Source of the DNA: Toxoplasma gondii ME49
Taxonomy: Eukaryota > Apicomplexa > Conoidasida > Eucoccidiorida > Sarcocystidae
Assembly (NCBI RefSeq): GCF_000006565.2
Contig: NC_031471.1
Location: 2,390,441 to 2,454,440, forward strand
Direction of reading: 5' to 3'
Length of the DNA: 64,000 bases
In this document: positions 46,476-60,800 of the stretch, in pieces
How the letters are laid out: every line of letters begins with the position of its first letter
Numbering within the stretch: the stretch's first letter is position 1
Position numbers and translations under genes: made by a program
Notes under the pieces: generated by a model
Told to the model about the DNA's origin: nothing
Databases searched by the model: none
What the model saw: only the letters and a program-made list of their open reading frames with translations

Positions 46476-49400
46476 GTAAAAAGGTGTATAGGTATATATA
46501 TATATATATATATATTTATATGTATATATTTATTTGTGTGTGTATGAAGGTCACGAGGTGCGTTGTGCGTTCGTTGGTTTTCAGGTTTAACCGTTGTTTG
46601 GATTTGTATTTGTGTCCACGTTCATTGAAGATGGCGATGAACGTGGATCCGGAGTCGCTTCTGCCGCAGTTGCCGTCGCCGAATGAGTTGCGTCCGTTTC
46701 CGACGCATCGCCGCGTCGACTACCTGCCCCTGTCTCTGTACTGTCAGTTCCAGCCTCAGGCTCTGCCTCTGCTCACGCTCTCTGAGGCGCGCCGGCGGGC
46801 GCGCGAAGAGCAGGGCAGCGTGCATGCAGCGAGCTCGAAGAGCGGCGACGCAGCTGAGTTGTCTGCATGCTGCGTGGACTACACCGGACAGTGGGTGGCT
46901 GTGGGGGGTGCGGACCAGACACTGCGCGTAGTGGAGCTCCTCACGGGGAAGCAGTTTCTCTCCTTTCGTCTACAGCAGCCAGTCACTGCGCTTGCCTTCC
47001 ATCCACGACTGCCTCTCTTGGCGGCGGCGATAGAGGACCAGCTGCTGCTGCTCGTTCTCGACCTTCCGCTCTTTGATCAGACAACTGCGTCGCAGCTCAC
47101 GCAGGCAAGCGAGCGAGGCGAGGCGAAGGCAGGGGAGGCGAAGAAGCACCGCGCCTGCGGCAGCGAAGGCGCCGACGCAGAGAGCGAGCATCCCGCCCAA
47201 GACGAAAGCGAGGGAGACATGCGACGAGCGGACCTGGCGAAGGCGAAGGCGCTCCTGAAGAGAGTTCATGAAGTTGTGGAGAGCGACGAGGAAGGAACGG
47301 AGGAAGAAAGTTCCAAAGCGGAGAAGGAAGAAGATGAAGCTCTGGGAGAAAAACGCAGACAACAAACTCTCAAGGGTGTGGGTGTGTGGAAGCAGATCGA
47401 TGTGAAGGGCGCGGCTGCGCCGGTGGAAGCAGGGGGGCTCCAGAGTGAAAAGAAGAAGAAAGGCCTTCCGCTCCTCCAACTGAAGCGTGGAGAGGAAACG
47501 AAGAAGCAGACGCTTCCGGAAGAGGAGGAGACAGTCAGCGCGCCGCTCGGAGGCATTCTGTGCGGCATCAGCATTCTGCATGACTCAACCATCCGAAGCC
47601 TCACCTGGCACCACAAGGGTGAGCCCACCAAGAAATCTGAAGACGAAAGTTGAAACGCAAAAAAGAGAAACCACGGCGTTCCTCCCCAAACAGGAGAGTC
47701 CGGCCAACAGGCGGTCGCGGGAGGCGTTATGTGGTGAACGCCACCAATGCTGAAGACTGGAGAAACGAGAGAAATAATTTTTCTTGCAAGGTTTTTTCTC
47801 GATTCTCCCAGCTGTACAAACAATCGACGAGTGTTCACCCTTTTCGGTGCTGTTCCAGAAGCGTGCAGACTCTCCCGTTCTCCGTCCACTCTTGCAAACC
47901 ATCGCACTTGGAAAACTTCCATCTACGTTTTTGTTGATGTAAAGATCTGAGTGTGAGTGCGAAGAGGGAGGTCTGGAGGCGTTTGTCGTCAGCCGCGACG
48001 CTCATGTTCACCCGCTTCCGCTCGCATGCGTCTGCATGCCCGTGATCCACATGCATTCGTCCTGGTGCCAAGGCTGTGTGAGCGGCTGCATGCATAGCAG
48101 GGCTGCGCCTGCACCCAGGGTACGGCGGATGGCGCGGTGCAAGCGGCGTCTCTGTGTCTCCTTCGTTTCGGCTTTCCTTCAGGGACTTATCTGATCGCTA
48201 TGTGCCCCGGAAGCGCGTCGCCGTCTCAGCAGTGTTCGGTCCACAGTCTGGAAAAGCAAAAGACAATTCACCCGATCCGACGGGCAGCCGGAGGTCACAT
48301 GAAGGCCGCGGTTTTCCACGCGACCAAGCCTTGGCTGATCGTCGCCTACCATAAAGGGATTCGGTGAGAGAGAGCAGTGTCAGAGGCCGCGAGGCGACGG
48401 AGAGTCCTCGCCTCTCTTGTCTTCAGGAAACGAAGCATTTCCCAGTCTCTGTAGACGCGACTGAACACGCAGAGTGCCCGAGACCTAGTCACCTGCCGGA
48501 GCTCTCGTAGTTGCATGCAGCAGCCTAGAGACAGTGGACGCATGTACGCATGAGCCCTCGAGGAATACGTTGGGAGCGTACACGAGCTGAGCGTCACGAA
48601 GGGTGTGTGAGTGCTAAAGTAAATAGTCAAGAATAAACGCACCGTTACCGAAGCCGTTTTGGAGTCCAAGGTTTCCTGAGTTCGTCGTGCGAATGTTTTT
48701 GTGCATCCCGGGGGTCTGTGCGTGAGTGGGTGGATTCTCCTTGGAACCTTTATGGCACCTAGGCAGGAACCACTTTCAGCTTCGACAGGTTCACAGCAGG
48801 CAAGAGTAGCTTGATGTAATCGACGAGAGCCGCACGAGTTTCAGATCGGCAAGTGAGCAGAACCTCTCGCACAACGCAGGAATTATAAACGCAACGGCGG
48901 CATGCGTTTTGGCAGTGGTGATGTCGGTCAGCGCGCGCTGTTTCTATCTCCGTGCTTCAGAATCTTCGACTTGCATAGCAACAAAAAGGTCGGACCGAAG
49001 GGAGGCAAACACCAAGCTCTTGTTCGGAAACTTGTCGGTAAGAAGAGTATACCGGCGATTCGCCTTACAGTCGAGACTGCGTTGGGCCTCCGTTGCCTTT
49101 TTTTCTCCAGACTGATTGTTTTCTGTTTCTCTCGCCGGGGTTGGTTTTTGCTTTCGTCGCGGGTGTAAATGGGAGGTCGAAGGGTGCACAGAAAGCGGCA
49201 GATTCAGCACTGGGTTCAGAAAGCCACACCAGGTGAAAAAGTGTTTCGCGGGTCCTTCTGATCGTCTGTATGTCCAGTTGACTTGTGAAAGCGAAAGAAG
49301 TCATGAAAACCAGTTTTATTCTGGTCTTGGACGACGCGAATGTGGACGTGGAGTTTCCACCGAAGCCGTTTTGGAAACACTTGTTCGCGAGCGAGAGAAA

Positions 49401-51098
49401 AACCAGTGGAGGAACTGGTGTTTTTCCTACTTCTCGCCGTTGCGGTGGCGCATCGAGAACGGAGGTCGCGGCTGAGCCTTCAACAAGAAGACAAGTTTCT
49501 CGGGAGACTCGTCAGCTGTGCCTCCCGGTTCTTTCGGTGCGTTTCGCTATCTGTCTGAAGAAACGAGCTCTTTCGGATGCGAACCCGCGCTTTCCTTGGT
49601 GTTTTCAGGCGCCGAAGCCATCTCGTCTATAGACGTCCACCCATCTGGAGAGCAAATCATCGCGGGAGCAGAGAATCGCCGGCTGTACATTTTCGATCTG
49701 GAGTTGTCGAGTCGCGTCTACAAGATCATGCGCTCTCACAAGGGCGCCATCACATGCGCCTGTCTCCATCCTTCCTTCCCTCTTATGTGTACGGCGTCTG
49801 CGGACGGGTGAGAAACTCAGTCGCTGGGGTGCAGAACGGGGCGGCGGCGCCTCGCACTCGATGGAGATCAATCGCGCGTAGAGTCTCTTGAGACGCGCGT
49901 TTGAAGAAAACCACATGTCGATGCATCCCCTTTCTGCACCGCGATACTCCGGGGGCCAACTGACGAGAGCACTAAGAAAACACCAGTGAGACGCTGCCTT
50001 GACCTGTCGCCACTATGCTTGTTTCCACTGTAATGACGCAACCCATTCGTCCCGAGAACTCCCTCAGGTACGGAGTTCTAGAGCGAGTGTTCTGAGCGAC
50101 CATAGAAAATATATATATATATATATATGTTTTTTAGAGACGTGTATAGGTATGTCTCATAGATATAATGCAGGCAAAGATGTCGATGTGGCTGTATCTC
50201 CGTGGTTGCATGGACACTGATTCATGCTAAGGTGACAATGCGTTCATGTCCTCGCAGCATTTCCAAACAGTTAACCCGCTGTTTTAAGTGCCACAGAGAG
50301 AGGTGCAACATTCACGGCACGCACAGCGTAGGCAGAGTTGCCTGGAATGCGTTGCGGTGTTTTTCTTTCCAGGACCGTGCAAATCTACCATTTCAAGGTT
50401 TTCAACGATTTGATCACGAACCCCCTCATTGTCCCAGTTCGGACTCTCCGAGTAGGCGCCACGTGTTGTCTTCGTTTCGTCTTTTCATCGATTTCTTGCC
50501 TCCTTGGTTTCTCCGTCCAGCGTTCATTGCGCTTAGCCGTGGTTCGCGTCGTTTCCTCCATTCTGCCTCTCAGTTCTCGCTCTACTTTCGGTCCTTCCCT
50601 GTAGTCCTCGCGTGCTCTCGTTGCGACGGGGGAAGTACATCTCCTTTTTCTTCGGGAACTGTGTCGGGTGTCACACCTTTGCGCCGTCTCGAGGGGAGAG
50701 GAAATGGACTCCAAATAGGCAAATAGGATACTATTTTCGGCCTTCATCAAACCGAGAAACAACAGCGAACGTCTCATATCGCCGCTCAACCCAAGCTTCC
50801 ACGTCGGGGTTCAGGGTTCAAGGGGTATCCGCGCACAGCTACTCGTCGGTCGTTTCCGCCGTGCTCCTGCGACAGTCGTCCCTCGGACGCGTTTCTGACT
50901 TTATTGTGTCCGAGTTGCGTCGTGACGTCCGCTAAAAGCATTTCTTTTAACTTCCCGAATGCCGTGCGTGTTCGTCTGTGTCCGCAGGTGGTAGAAGAGC
51001 CTCAAAAAAACGGCGGCGTCCTGTGTTGCATGTGGCATCCGACGCAGCCGTGGCTCGTCACAGCAGACCGCTCAGGCCAGTGCAGCCTCTGGACGTGA
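42355..51098 (+). CDS. BOP1: BOP1/Erb1, ribosome-biogenesis WD40 protein
   Basis: Eleven exons: 42355..43174, 44071..44219, 44459..44544, 44875..45184, 45681..45793, 46585..47618, 48183..48363, 48961..49037, 49609..49807, 50373..50451, 50988..51098; 1052 residues, all phases match. The N-terminus is basic then an extreme Glu/Asp tract (about residues 97-165). The BOP1NT domain follows: NVPLWWYEKYDHIGYDRDGQRI, then FPMHNKPVPKSRFLPSKHE, FDLWG, NPPEEFLF, RFNRCLDLYLCPR and PESLLPQLPSPNELRPFPT. Seven WD-type blades run to the stop, ending MWHPTQPWLVTADRSGQCSLW. Erb1/BOP1 forms the PeBoW complex with Pes1 and WDR12 in the nucleolus for ITS2 processing and 60S maturation. A charged insert (encoded at about 47100-47540) interrupts the propeller. 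Intron 2 has a GC donor (GAG|GCAAGT). The first in-frame ATG was taken as start; no upstream Met exists in the frame. Confidence 0.93.
42640..42840 (+). repeat. Glu/Asp-coding GAA/GAG/GAC tract in BOP1 exon 1
   Basis: About 200 bp of almost pure (GAR/GAY)n codons encoding an acidic run before the BOP1NT domain. Confidence 0.85.
46439..46530. repeat. TA-rich microsatellite in BOP1 intron 5
   Basis: Two (TA)n blocks with a tagtaaaaaggtg spacer, between exons 5 and 6. Confidence 0.85.
50108..50130. repeat. (TA)n microsatellite in BOP1 intron 9
   Basis: Short TA run between exons 9 and 10. Confidence 0.85.
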
Positions 51099-54000
51099 AG
51101 TGTTTTACGTTTCGAATGTTCATCCAGTCTTGCTCTCTCGTTCAGGAACTTAGCCGCCTTGCAAGTGACAAATGTATGCGCCTGGCAATTGCTCAGACGC
51201 GTAGACCGTGCCAAGACTTCCGTGTGTGCACCACAAGAGATTCGTGTGGCAGAAAAGCCGAAGAAAAAAAACGTTCTGCCTTTGCCGTCGACACCACCTA
51301 GAGAACTGTGGGCTATACAGGTGAAATGCGGCTTCCAACTCCAAGTGAAACAACTCGTTTCTGAACGTAAAAGCTCACCCTATGTCAATCATCTCCTCTA
51401 AGGGTATTTATCGTTTCGTGGCCGACAACGCGTCTTCTGCATGAAGCAGTTGCTCGTGTGAGGCAGCGACCCAAACATACATTTCTCCGGACTGAGAATC
51501 GGGGCTGACGAACCGTCATTCTACGTTTCCTTCGCGGGAGTCGGTCAGCCCTAAGATATCCGTACTTCCGTACATCGCACGGACGCTGCGTGTGAACAAC
51601 GCTCCGCTGGACTATTTCTCAGCTCTCCGAAATGATGAGCTCACTTAAACGGTGCTCGGTTGGTATTCTATACCAACTGATTGATTCGTGACTTCCACTT
51701 CATACATGACGAGCAGTGCGTTCTCAGCTGCTTACATGCGCTCAGTTTACTTCGTAGTTATTGTCTGAAAGCTGCACCACAGAAGTGGCAGACCAAGCGC
51801 GAAGCGTATCTGTTTCGACCTTTTTTAGAGGAGCTTGGAGCCGTTGACGATACAGAAAGGATGCCGGCAATGACAGTCAGGAACCAGTTGTACGCCTTCA
51901 CTTCAGTAGCCGTTACGCCAATGAGCGCAGGCCACATCACTCGAGGGCAAGAACACTAGACACGATGCTTTGGACGTGAATTCAAACGCACTGGAGGCGT
52001 ACTTGCCTCTTTCCAAAAAGTGCGGTGCCCTTTTGGCTTTCGTATTCAGAGAGCACGTAACGAGTCTGTCGGCCGTAAGCAACCGTCACGCATATGCAAA
52101 TCTGCGTATCACAGACCGCGTAGCTACAACCTGTCGTTCTCGTGGAATCTACACTCAACACGAACACCACAAGGTCACCAGGCGGGCACCACAAAGGGCA
52201 TAGGAGCTAATGCCGGCGCAGGGTCCAGGAACCCGCCTTACGCTATGGTTGTGTACTGGAAATTCAGGTCTCCCTTTCCGCAATCCCGCCGGTGTTCTTT
52301 TCCTGCATGCTTGTCGCTTCGGCAGCCGAAAATTGATACGCTTGGTCGACGTCAACCAGATAACCAACGAATCCTAATCGCTACACATCGCCGTTGCTTG
52401 CCAACGCAAAACGACATCGTATAAAGCCCCACAGGTCGGGGTGTGCACCGACCCACTCACTATTCCATGGAGAAAACGCTGTCGGTGGCAGTTCTTCGCA
52501 CACGGATATTCTTGCACACAAAACGTACTATTTGGGCGAACACGTCTCGCCAAGCTGTCGCGTCCACCGTCGTAACTCCCACCATGACGGAACACAGAAT
52601 CAGTGCCTGTTTCCATCAGACGAAACGCAGATGCATTTGAACTCTGTCGTCCCCGCGAAAAGAAAACTTTAGGGAGAAAAAACCCCCCTTCTGCACTCTC
52701 TTTTACCCAGTAAGAGCAAAGACCGCCATCAAACGCCGCCTGACAAAACAAAACCCAGCATCTCCCAGCGGCCGAGCGCCCCGGCGTCGCCTAATGATCT
52801 ACATCTCTGTGTACAGAATCGGCCGTCTGCTTCGCATACGCAGTACCTCATCCTCCGTAGAAGAACGAACTGATTTCAACTGATCGACCCACATTCATAT
52901 ATCCCATATGTCAAAAAATCATATGCGATGTCTTCTTATTCCTCACAGTGGGTCGCGTACCTCCTCACCTTATCACCATCCCTGTTTCACATGTCGAACC
53001 ACTCACTGCATCCTCTCACACCGATCACCCCCACTGTCACGATTACATTTCCGTGACAGCGATCACCTTGGCAAACGGATTAAAGCTACATAACCAATTT
53101 TAACATACTGTACACTCGATGGAAAAACCCAACATTACCTGCCTCCGATGACCGGCTGTTAAAAAAGTTCCGGATTTCCTGATCTCAATCTCATCCTACC
53201 AGAGAAGTATACAAGCGCATGGCTCAAACGAAGTAATTTTTGGTTATTAGAGGTCCACCTTCCACGAACCACAGAAGAAAAACTCCGTCTCGACCTTCCT
53301 CCACAGTCTCTTTTGTTCAACTTCTTCGTGCTGCCGGGAAAAGTCCAGCCATGCACCCACTAGTCGTTTGCGAGCGTCAACCGTGTGTAACTCCGCAATC
53401 AACGCTCTCAACATAAGCTAGTCTAATTTGATGAAGGAAGTCGACACATCAAATTTTACAACGTGAACAACATTTCCGGTGGGCACTCTCAAAAGGCATG
53501 CTTGACCGAAGACACTCTCATGTCCCTGCCCCCAACATTACTTTGTAGTGTTGAACGGACAGCCAAATTCTTCGTTGTGCACATGCGGACCTGCAGGAGC
53601 TGAGTCGACACTTTGAGGTCGCGCAAAAAGACTCAGAACATTCAGCAACTGTGACGTCGTAACACGAGGTACTTGCGCAACAAGTGAAATACTTCATGAC
53701 ATCCTGGGATGGACGGTAACCTGCACCAGAAACTGCACGATAACAACCAATTTTCCGTTCATCGGCCCTGTCTTGTCGAGGCTGATTTTCCTGTCGATCC
53801 TCTTCCTCTGATGTCGTACTTGTTGTGCCTCCTCCTGCTCTTTCGACTTAATTTTGACACCACGCAACGGAATCTACTTGTACATGAAAAAATTGCGAAC
53901 TGTTGCCACACCGCCAGTAGACAGAACAACACTATCTCGCTGGCCGTGTGCGCTTTCACCCTCCACGGTGAGTACTGAAAAACGAAGCATCTCTGTTTCG

Positions 54001-54872
54001 ATCTTGAAGCGCACAACTTTCTTCGAGACAAAATACGTGGGAGCGTGAAACATCAAACAAGTGCCTTGGTGCAAACATTCCGGCATGATTGATCTCTACT
54101 CCAGCCAATCTTTGACGATCACGGAGAAGACAGTGAGCCCGCAAAACAACGCTTGCCATCAACGGGCGACCTCGAACCGCCATGCGAGGTTGCGTCCTTC
54201 CGGTATCGAAAAGATTCACGTAGAAAAAACTACATCGAAATTTACTCACGTGGTTGTCCGGCGGCACATCTCCCGACACTAAAGCGGAACTCAGTTTTCC
54301 ACAACGCACAAAGTACGAATGTACGCGCCTGTGAAAAGGCCACTCGACTACCTCATGTGGCGCTCCCGAACAATCAATCCCCGTTCCTGCAGTGGTAAGA
54401 CTTCCACAAAGCGATGTGCATGTATGTAAGGAACTGACAGACACATGTCCACCTATGCATTCAGTTAAAGCCCGGCACGAGTGATACAAAGCAAGGTCTT
54501 GATAATGTTGTTTCAATAAACAACACAGTGGGGAATCTCCAACAACTTAAGTCGAATCCGCTGAGTCACAAACATGTGCCTTGTGACATCTGAACTGACG
54601 GGTCTAGATTGACCTATCCCGCCATGCAATACACTACTACTGCAGCCGCTGTTTTAACCACGCCACTCTTCCACAGCCAGCATTTCTGGACGTGCGGCAG
54701 CTGGAAGCATCGACTACATAAACCGGCAATCCAACTCGTAACACGTAGCTCCCAAGAAAATGCTCTTGAATGGTCACGCTTTTGACGATATCTATACTAA
54801 GCAGTTTTCGGGCACTTTGCACGCCTCTTATCATACAAACCTGCCGCCCTACTTTTGACTTCTACCCCCTCA
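51099..54872. other. Convergent 3' flanks of BOP1 and the CCCH gene
   Basis: 3.8 kb between two facing stop codons. Composition is neutral and lacks the TA arrays common elsewhere. Only short open frames occur (longest about 134 codons) and none shows a domain, good start context or splice pattern. It should hold both 3' UTRs; the size leaves room for an unrecognised non-coding transcript, but I see no direct sign of one. Confidence 0.5.
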
Positions 54873-57800
54873 TTAAATGTCCTCTCTGGCGACTGTTTGA
54901 TCTCCGTTGTCGCGCTGTGTTTCCTCTACTTCTTCCCCGCACTCCTTCGGCATCGTCCGTCGTCTCTGCCTGTCTCCTCCATCGCTTCCTTCATCGAAGA
55001 CACGGTCAGATGTCTCAGAGTTGTCTCCACAAAACGTTGCGCTGGCAGACGCTACGTCGGCGAGAACACCGCTTCTGCATGGTGTCCCCTCATCTCTCAG
55101 TTTTTCATTCTCTGAGAGTTGTTTGCCGGTCGCCAGACTTGCGAAAAAGCTGCTAGAAGAGTCCTGCAAATCAACCGTTCCCTTCAATCCAGGAGCTGGC
55201 CCACAATCGCGCAATGACCACGGCGATACTGAAGCTGATTTCGTTTGCTCTGGCCTAGTCTCTTCCTCGACTATCTCCTGACTGGCGGGCGCAGAGCCTT
55301 CACGAGTCTTCCTCTCCACGACTCCTACGGTGCTTTCTTGCAGCTGCGGATCGTGTCCCGTTACCGGGTTCTCCCTTGGAACAGTTTCCACGGAAACTGC
55401 AGCAAGTTTTGCCAAGGCCGACAGGAAAGGGCCAGACGTTCGACGCAATTCTCCCCCGTCGAAACCGGTCACCGCCTCCCCCTCGTTCTCTGGGCTCTCC
55501 CCACCTTGGTCGTGCAGCGAAGACTGCACTTCCAACGGCCCCAGATCGGACTGAATCCCCGCCAGGACATCCATCATGTTGCACACTTCGACCGCCTGCT
55601 CTTCCACGCCGTTCACGGCTGCTCCTAAAGTATCCCCATCGCTCACCGTTGGCAGGGACGGAGTCTGAACCGCCGCGTCAAGGCCAGAGTCCTCCGCCCG
55701 AGTTAAATGTGTATTTGCAAAAGACGAAACCGGAAAGACAAGACTTGCTCCAGGTGTGACAGGATCTTGATAATAATCTAGGCTTCGTTCACACTGTGAG
55801 ACCCCCGGCGCCAAAAACAGATCTCTCTCAAAACCGCCCACTGCGCTCCCCTGATCCTTACCGTAGTCCTGTGGAACCCCGGGTCCACAGCGCAGCCGCT
55901 GTACCTCCTCCATCGCTGTGTGAAGCATGCCTTTCAAGTGTTCTGTCAGATGTTGATAATATACGCAATGCGAGCATTTAGCGCTGTGGATGTGGTCGAT
56001 ACTGCCTCCTTGCAAATACTCATGTGGCTGTGCTCCGCGTTCCTCCTTCACGCTACCACCTGTGGCCTCACAACCCTTTCCGACGCGTTCCTCTTGAACA
56101 CCTTGCTCTTCTGTTGACTTGACCTGACAGCCGTCATCAGGTCCTCGTTCACCTGCCAGGTTTGAACCGCGTAACAGCTTGGGTTGCTGTTCGTCACATT
56201 CTCGCCTTCCTGCTTCGCCCGCTGTCACTGCTGCTTCTCCTCCACCGATCCCCCCCGCTGAAAGAGAGCCTGCTAAAGATAAGAACGGGGGCTCGAGGAT
56301 GACATCACCAAACTCACATGAGGCTTCACAGCAACCATCTCTATGTCCCATGTGCCTCTCTTCTGGAACGCTAGAGAGCGATCCCATCCCGGAGCCTGAA
56401 ATCGGGCTGGCGAGAGCCAGAGATTCGGGAGACGTGGAAGATGCACCTATAGACAGACTATCAATCGTCCGTTCGCCGGGTCTCACACCGAAGGCACTTC
56501 CACAGCTACTGCTTCTCGAAACAAGCGCAAGTCCAGGAATGCCACCCGTGGAAAAACTGCTGGCACGAGAGGGAAAACACAACCCCACTGATGAAGTATC
56601 TCCTCGAGCCAGGACATCCTCAAAACCAGTACTTGAAGTGCTGCTGCGACTGGCAGTCTCCATAAGGCTCGCTACCGTCGAACGCCGCCCTCGATCGTAA
56701 TGTGTGATACCCCGCAGCTGAACTTCACAGGAACGCTCTTTGTCGGAAGCTGCTGCAGGTCTTGTATACGGCTGAGACGAAAACTCTGGCAGGAAACCCG
56801 GAGTGGTCTGTAGTCCACTGTCTTCCATATTTTTTCCCCCTTCTTGTGTCTCGGTGCTCGGCACAAGACCGTCCAGTGGCTCAGAGACGTCTTGACAGAA
56901 ACGGGCGTTAGTTGCCTTCTCTCGGCCCTCCCCCTGAAAGCAACTCTCTTTCGTTCCACCACTGTTGCCCAGTTCGGCTTCCCCTTCTGTGGACAGTAGG
57001 CTTCCCTGGCACTGGACACTCTGGCCGGAATAACTGGCGCATTCAGGCTTCGTGTCTTCATTCTGGGGAACCGTCGCTCCTTCAACACATGTCTGTGTTT
57101 CTGGCAGGGCCACGGAAGTAGTCAGCTGTTGGGATATCGGTTCAGGGTGTGCCATCTCGGGAAGTGAGTAGGCACTGTAAAGCAGTGAGATGTTCTCCCT
57201 GTAACTCCCTGACGGCGTCTCGTGAAACATCCGGCCGCTTCCAGTTGCTGCCGCCTCTTCCATCCTCTCTGCGAAATCGCCCGACTGATCGGACCCCCTA
57301 CCGCTATGCAGTTTCTCCTGTGGTAGCCCGTTCCCAGTCTCTAGGCTCCTCGGCTTCGACCCTCCAGTGGAACCCGCCTCGGCGCCGCCTTCAGCTACGA
57401 ATGTGAACCGCGCTCCAGAGCTTCCCTGCGGATTCTCCTCAGGTTTGAGGACGACGCATACTCGAGAAGGCATGTCATCTGAGAGCTGCCGCAATCTCGG
57501 ATCTGCTGCCAATGCTTCCATTCTCACGGCAGGTGTTCCTGGACTGAGAAGCGAAAAGTCCTCAGGTACTCGTTCAGAACCGCACACTTGTTGTGGCGCT
57601 TGAATAAATACATCCTTGCCTGCCGATGCCGAGGCAGCGCCACGTACATCGCCATGGCCTGCTTCGCACATTTCACCCGGATTCGCCTTCCCACTTGTCG
57701 ACTCGAGCCAATAAAACTCCCCACCTTTGGCGTTGAACAAGCCGGACGACGACCCTGCGCCTTCTAATGAGTTACCGCCTTCTGTCCGATACGAACCCTC

Positions 57801-60800
57801 TTCGCCCCGAGCAGCTGTCCTAGAAGCAAACGGCGATGCACCTGTGTTCCATGTTGGGTAGTCTGGATTAGCAACTGCAGTAAATCCATGCTTCGGCAAC
57901 TGTTCTATTTTCGAGCGACCGGCCCCGCTGCTGTTGATCAAGTGTCCCACTCCTTCTCTACAGCTCTCGGCCCTGCCTTCTTCCTCTACTGCGCTCCCCT
58001 CCCTATTGCTCTCAACACCCTGAGGACCTAGCCCTTCAGACTGCGAAGACGCACCAACTGTCCGATCACCCTGTGCGCCGGTACTGCTTCCGACGTGGAC
58101 GCGAAAGTAACTTGAGCCACCAGCGGAGCTGCTGTCGGCACCTCCGGAGCTGAAACGCGTTCGAAATCCGGTGCTGCCTTCATTATCGTCGTCAAGAAAG
58201 CAAAAGTCCAGGAGCGTGTACGGAGAATAATCTGCTCCTGCCGATGGAAGAGTTGCTCCGGTTGCATGTGGAGCTACCTGTGCCTGGTTCTGCCGTAGAG
58301 TCAACTCGTGGCGCACACCAGAGGGTATCTCCGAGGTCTCCACATGAGATACTGTCCGAACCGGTGAAGAGCTCCCGGCCCCCGGAACCTGCCCGCATGT
58401 GTAGCGTACAGTGTCAGGCTCCCTCGAACGCGTTTCAAGATTACGTTTCTCCTGCAGTCGCCGATGTTCAATTATTTCCTGACACGGACCATCGACCTTT
58501 CCCCCCGCGTCTCGTGAGTCTTCCTTCTTCCGATCCGCTCCATCTTCTGACAAAACAGTCGTCTCTTCCTTCAAACTACACGGGTTCCTGCCTGTCATCT
58601 CTGCCATCGCTTCAGCTTCTCCGCTGCTGTTAATTCTCTCATCTAGACTTCCTGTGGACGGCGACCCCTTGTTGTCTGGTGACCCGGTTTCTTCAACGTC
58701 TGGGGCCGGTGCGCTAGCGATGTCGTCGTTTATGCAGAACCTCGCTGCTCTCTGCGCTCCTGCAGTCTCTGCGGATCCTAGACCCTGTCGCACCTGAGGC
58801 GGTTGCGGACAAACTCGGATTACCATGTCTGTCCCGTCTCCCCCACTACTCACTGACCCCGACGCAGGAACTCCTGAGGACCTGGGCGTTGCATCAGCGC
58901 CGGGAGCTCTATTTGACCCTGTGACCACAGAAGACCGTCGAGTGCTTGCCGCTGTGCCTGTTGGGTCCCAACCGTCTATCATGGGGCCTCGAGATACCCG
59001 AGTTCCCATTAATTTCATGGCCTTGGCTTCTGTAGAATCAGCTGACGTGGCGTTCCCGTCGAGTCTTTCGGCTGCGGACGAACTGGCTCCCGGCACGATG
59101 GATGCGCCTGTTAAAAACGCATCCACAGAGGTGATAGACACCTCACTGGAAGGCTTGCCCTCGCCGGTCACACAGTCGCGGCTGTTCCCCGACTCACCGA
59201 GGAAGTGCTGACCTCTCGCCGAGCTTTGGAGACCCCCTCCCATGCGCCCGCCTCCAGCTGCCCACGTGCCAGGAACAGCTTGAACAGGAGCCATTTGGAC
59301 AGTGCCGAAATGAATGGTTTCGCTAAGATATCGCTGGCGCTCAGCTTGCTTGAAGTCTTCGGACGAGGAAGAAGCTACGGAGCCCGGTGCCAGGGAGCAC
59401 ACAGTTTCCTCCTCTCTGCGGCGACCACCGCCACGCGCGGCAAGATCCAGTTCACCACTGTGGCCATCCTCAACCACGACGCCCATACTATCCGAGTGGA
59501 TGTATGCGTCACCTACACATCCCCTAGAAGCATCATGGGGACGGAACGATGCGTACTGTTTCGTGCCAATATGCCAAATGCCCTCCGGATAATCCTGAAC
59601 GCTAGAGTCAATTCGGAAACATCCAGGAACCTCTCCTTGCCTCATATAGAGTCCAGATGCATCCCCGTCCATGTGTTGCCGTGGACCTCTCCGCGGAGCT
59701 AAAACTGCCGGACTACCCGCAGATACATCTAGCCCCCTGTTATGGCGGCCTCGCTGCTCTCCAGGGAAGAGATGCAAACCAGGCGAAGACCTGGCAACAC
59801 ACGAGTCTGCTGACCCTTCTTGTCGATTTCCTGATCCACCATCCGTTTCTCCATCTTCTCGCTTCTGCGCTTGACGACCACTCAGATTTGAAAGGCTCCT
59901 AGAGCCAGCTCCGTCCCCGTTGTCAGACGAAAACAACAGAGAATCACTGCGTCCAACTGCGTGTTCGCCGGAAAGTGGCCCGCCTGCCGTATGGCGGAAA
60001 CCAAACGAGGTCCCGTAAGTCCCCTGCATCTCGATCCCGCTTCTCCTCACATCCACCTGGCCAGAATTATCAGCCACCCAGAGCCACGCTGGGTCACCTG
60101 ACGTTCGCCTGTGACTCTCTGCGGCAGTACCCGCCGGAATTTGAAAGCCTATGCCGCCAGCATCTTTATCGTGGTCGATATGTAGTGCTGACTGCTGGAT
60201 GTTCAAGAGGCTCTGGAAACCTTGAGGCGCTGTGGTATTTCTCGTCATCTGCTGAACGACGGGCGAAATGACTTGCTGCTGCGATTGTGCGCCGTGCATC
60301 AGCCTTTGGTAAGAGGAGTGGTGATGTGGTTCATACACTGGGCTCGAACCATGGTGGCGGGACTGCGCATCTTGGTGACAGGTTGTAGCCTGATTCAGAT
60401 CCACTGCATGTGCATCAAGAGCGGCTTGCCGCTGCTGTTGCTGGCGTTGAAACGACTGTTGCCTGGGCATCCTGATCTTTAGGATTCCGTCAACTTTGCG
60501 CTTAATTTCCTTCTCTAACTTATTGTGCATTCCCAGAATTTGGTCAACTTGTTGCCGCCACGAACTCCACCGATGTTCCCACAAACGCCATGCTGAGTCG
60601 GCTTCGAGACGGTCTTTGTCGTTATGGTAGAACGCACACTTGCTGTAGTATTCGCATCGGCTACTCAATGACATCTGGCACGTCTGAAGGATACATAACA
60701 ACACTCACTCGAACAGCATGTGAGCTCGTAGCCTGGTACTGGCTGGTATTGACACGGAACATGTAATGATAATGCTGGTTAAACCACCGGTAGTGCTCAG

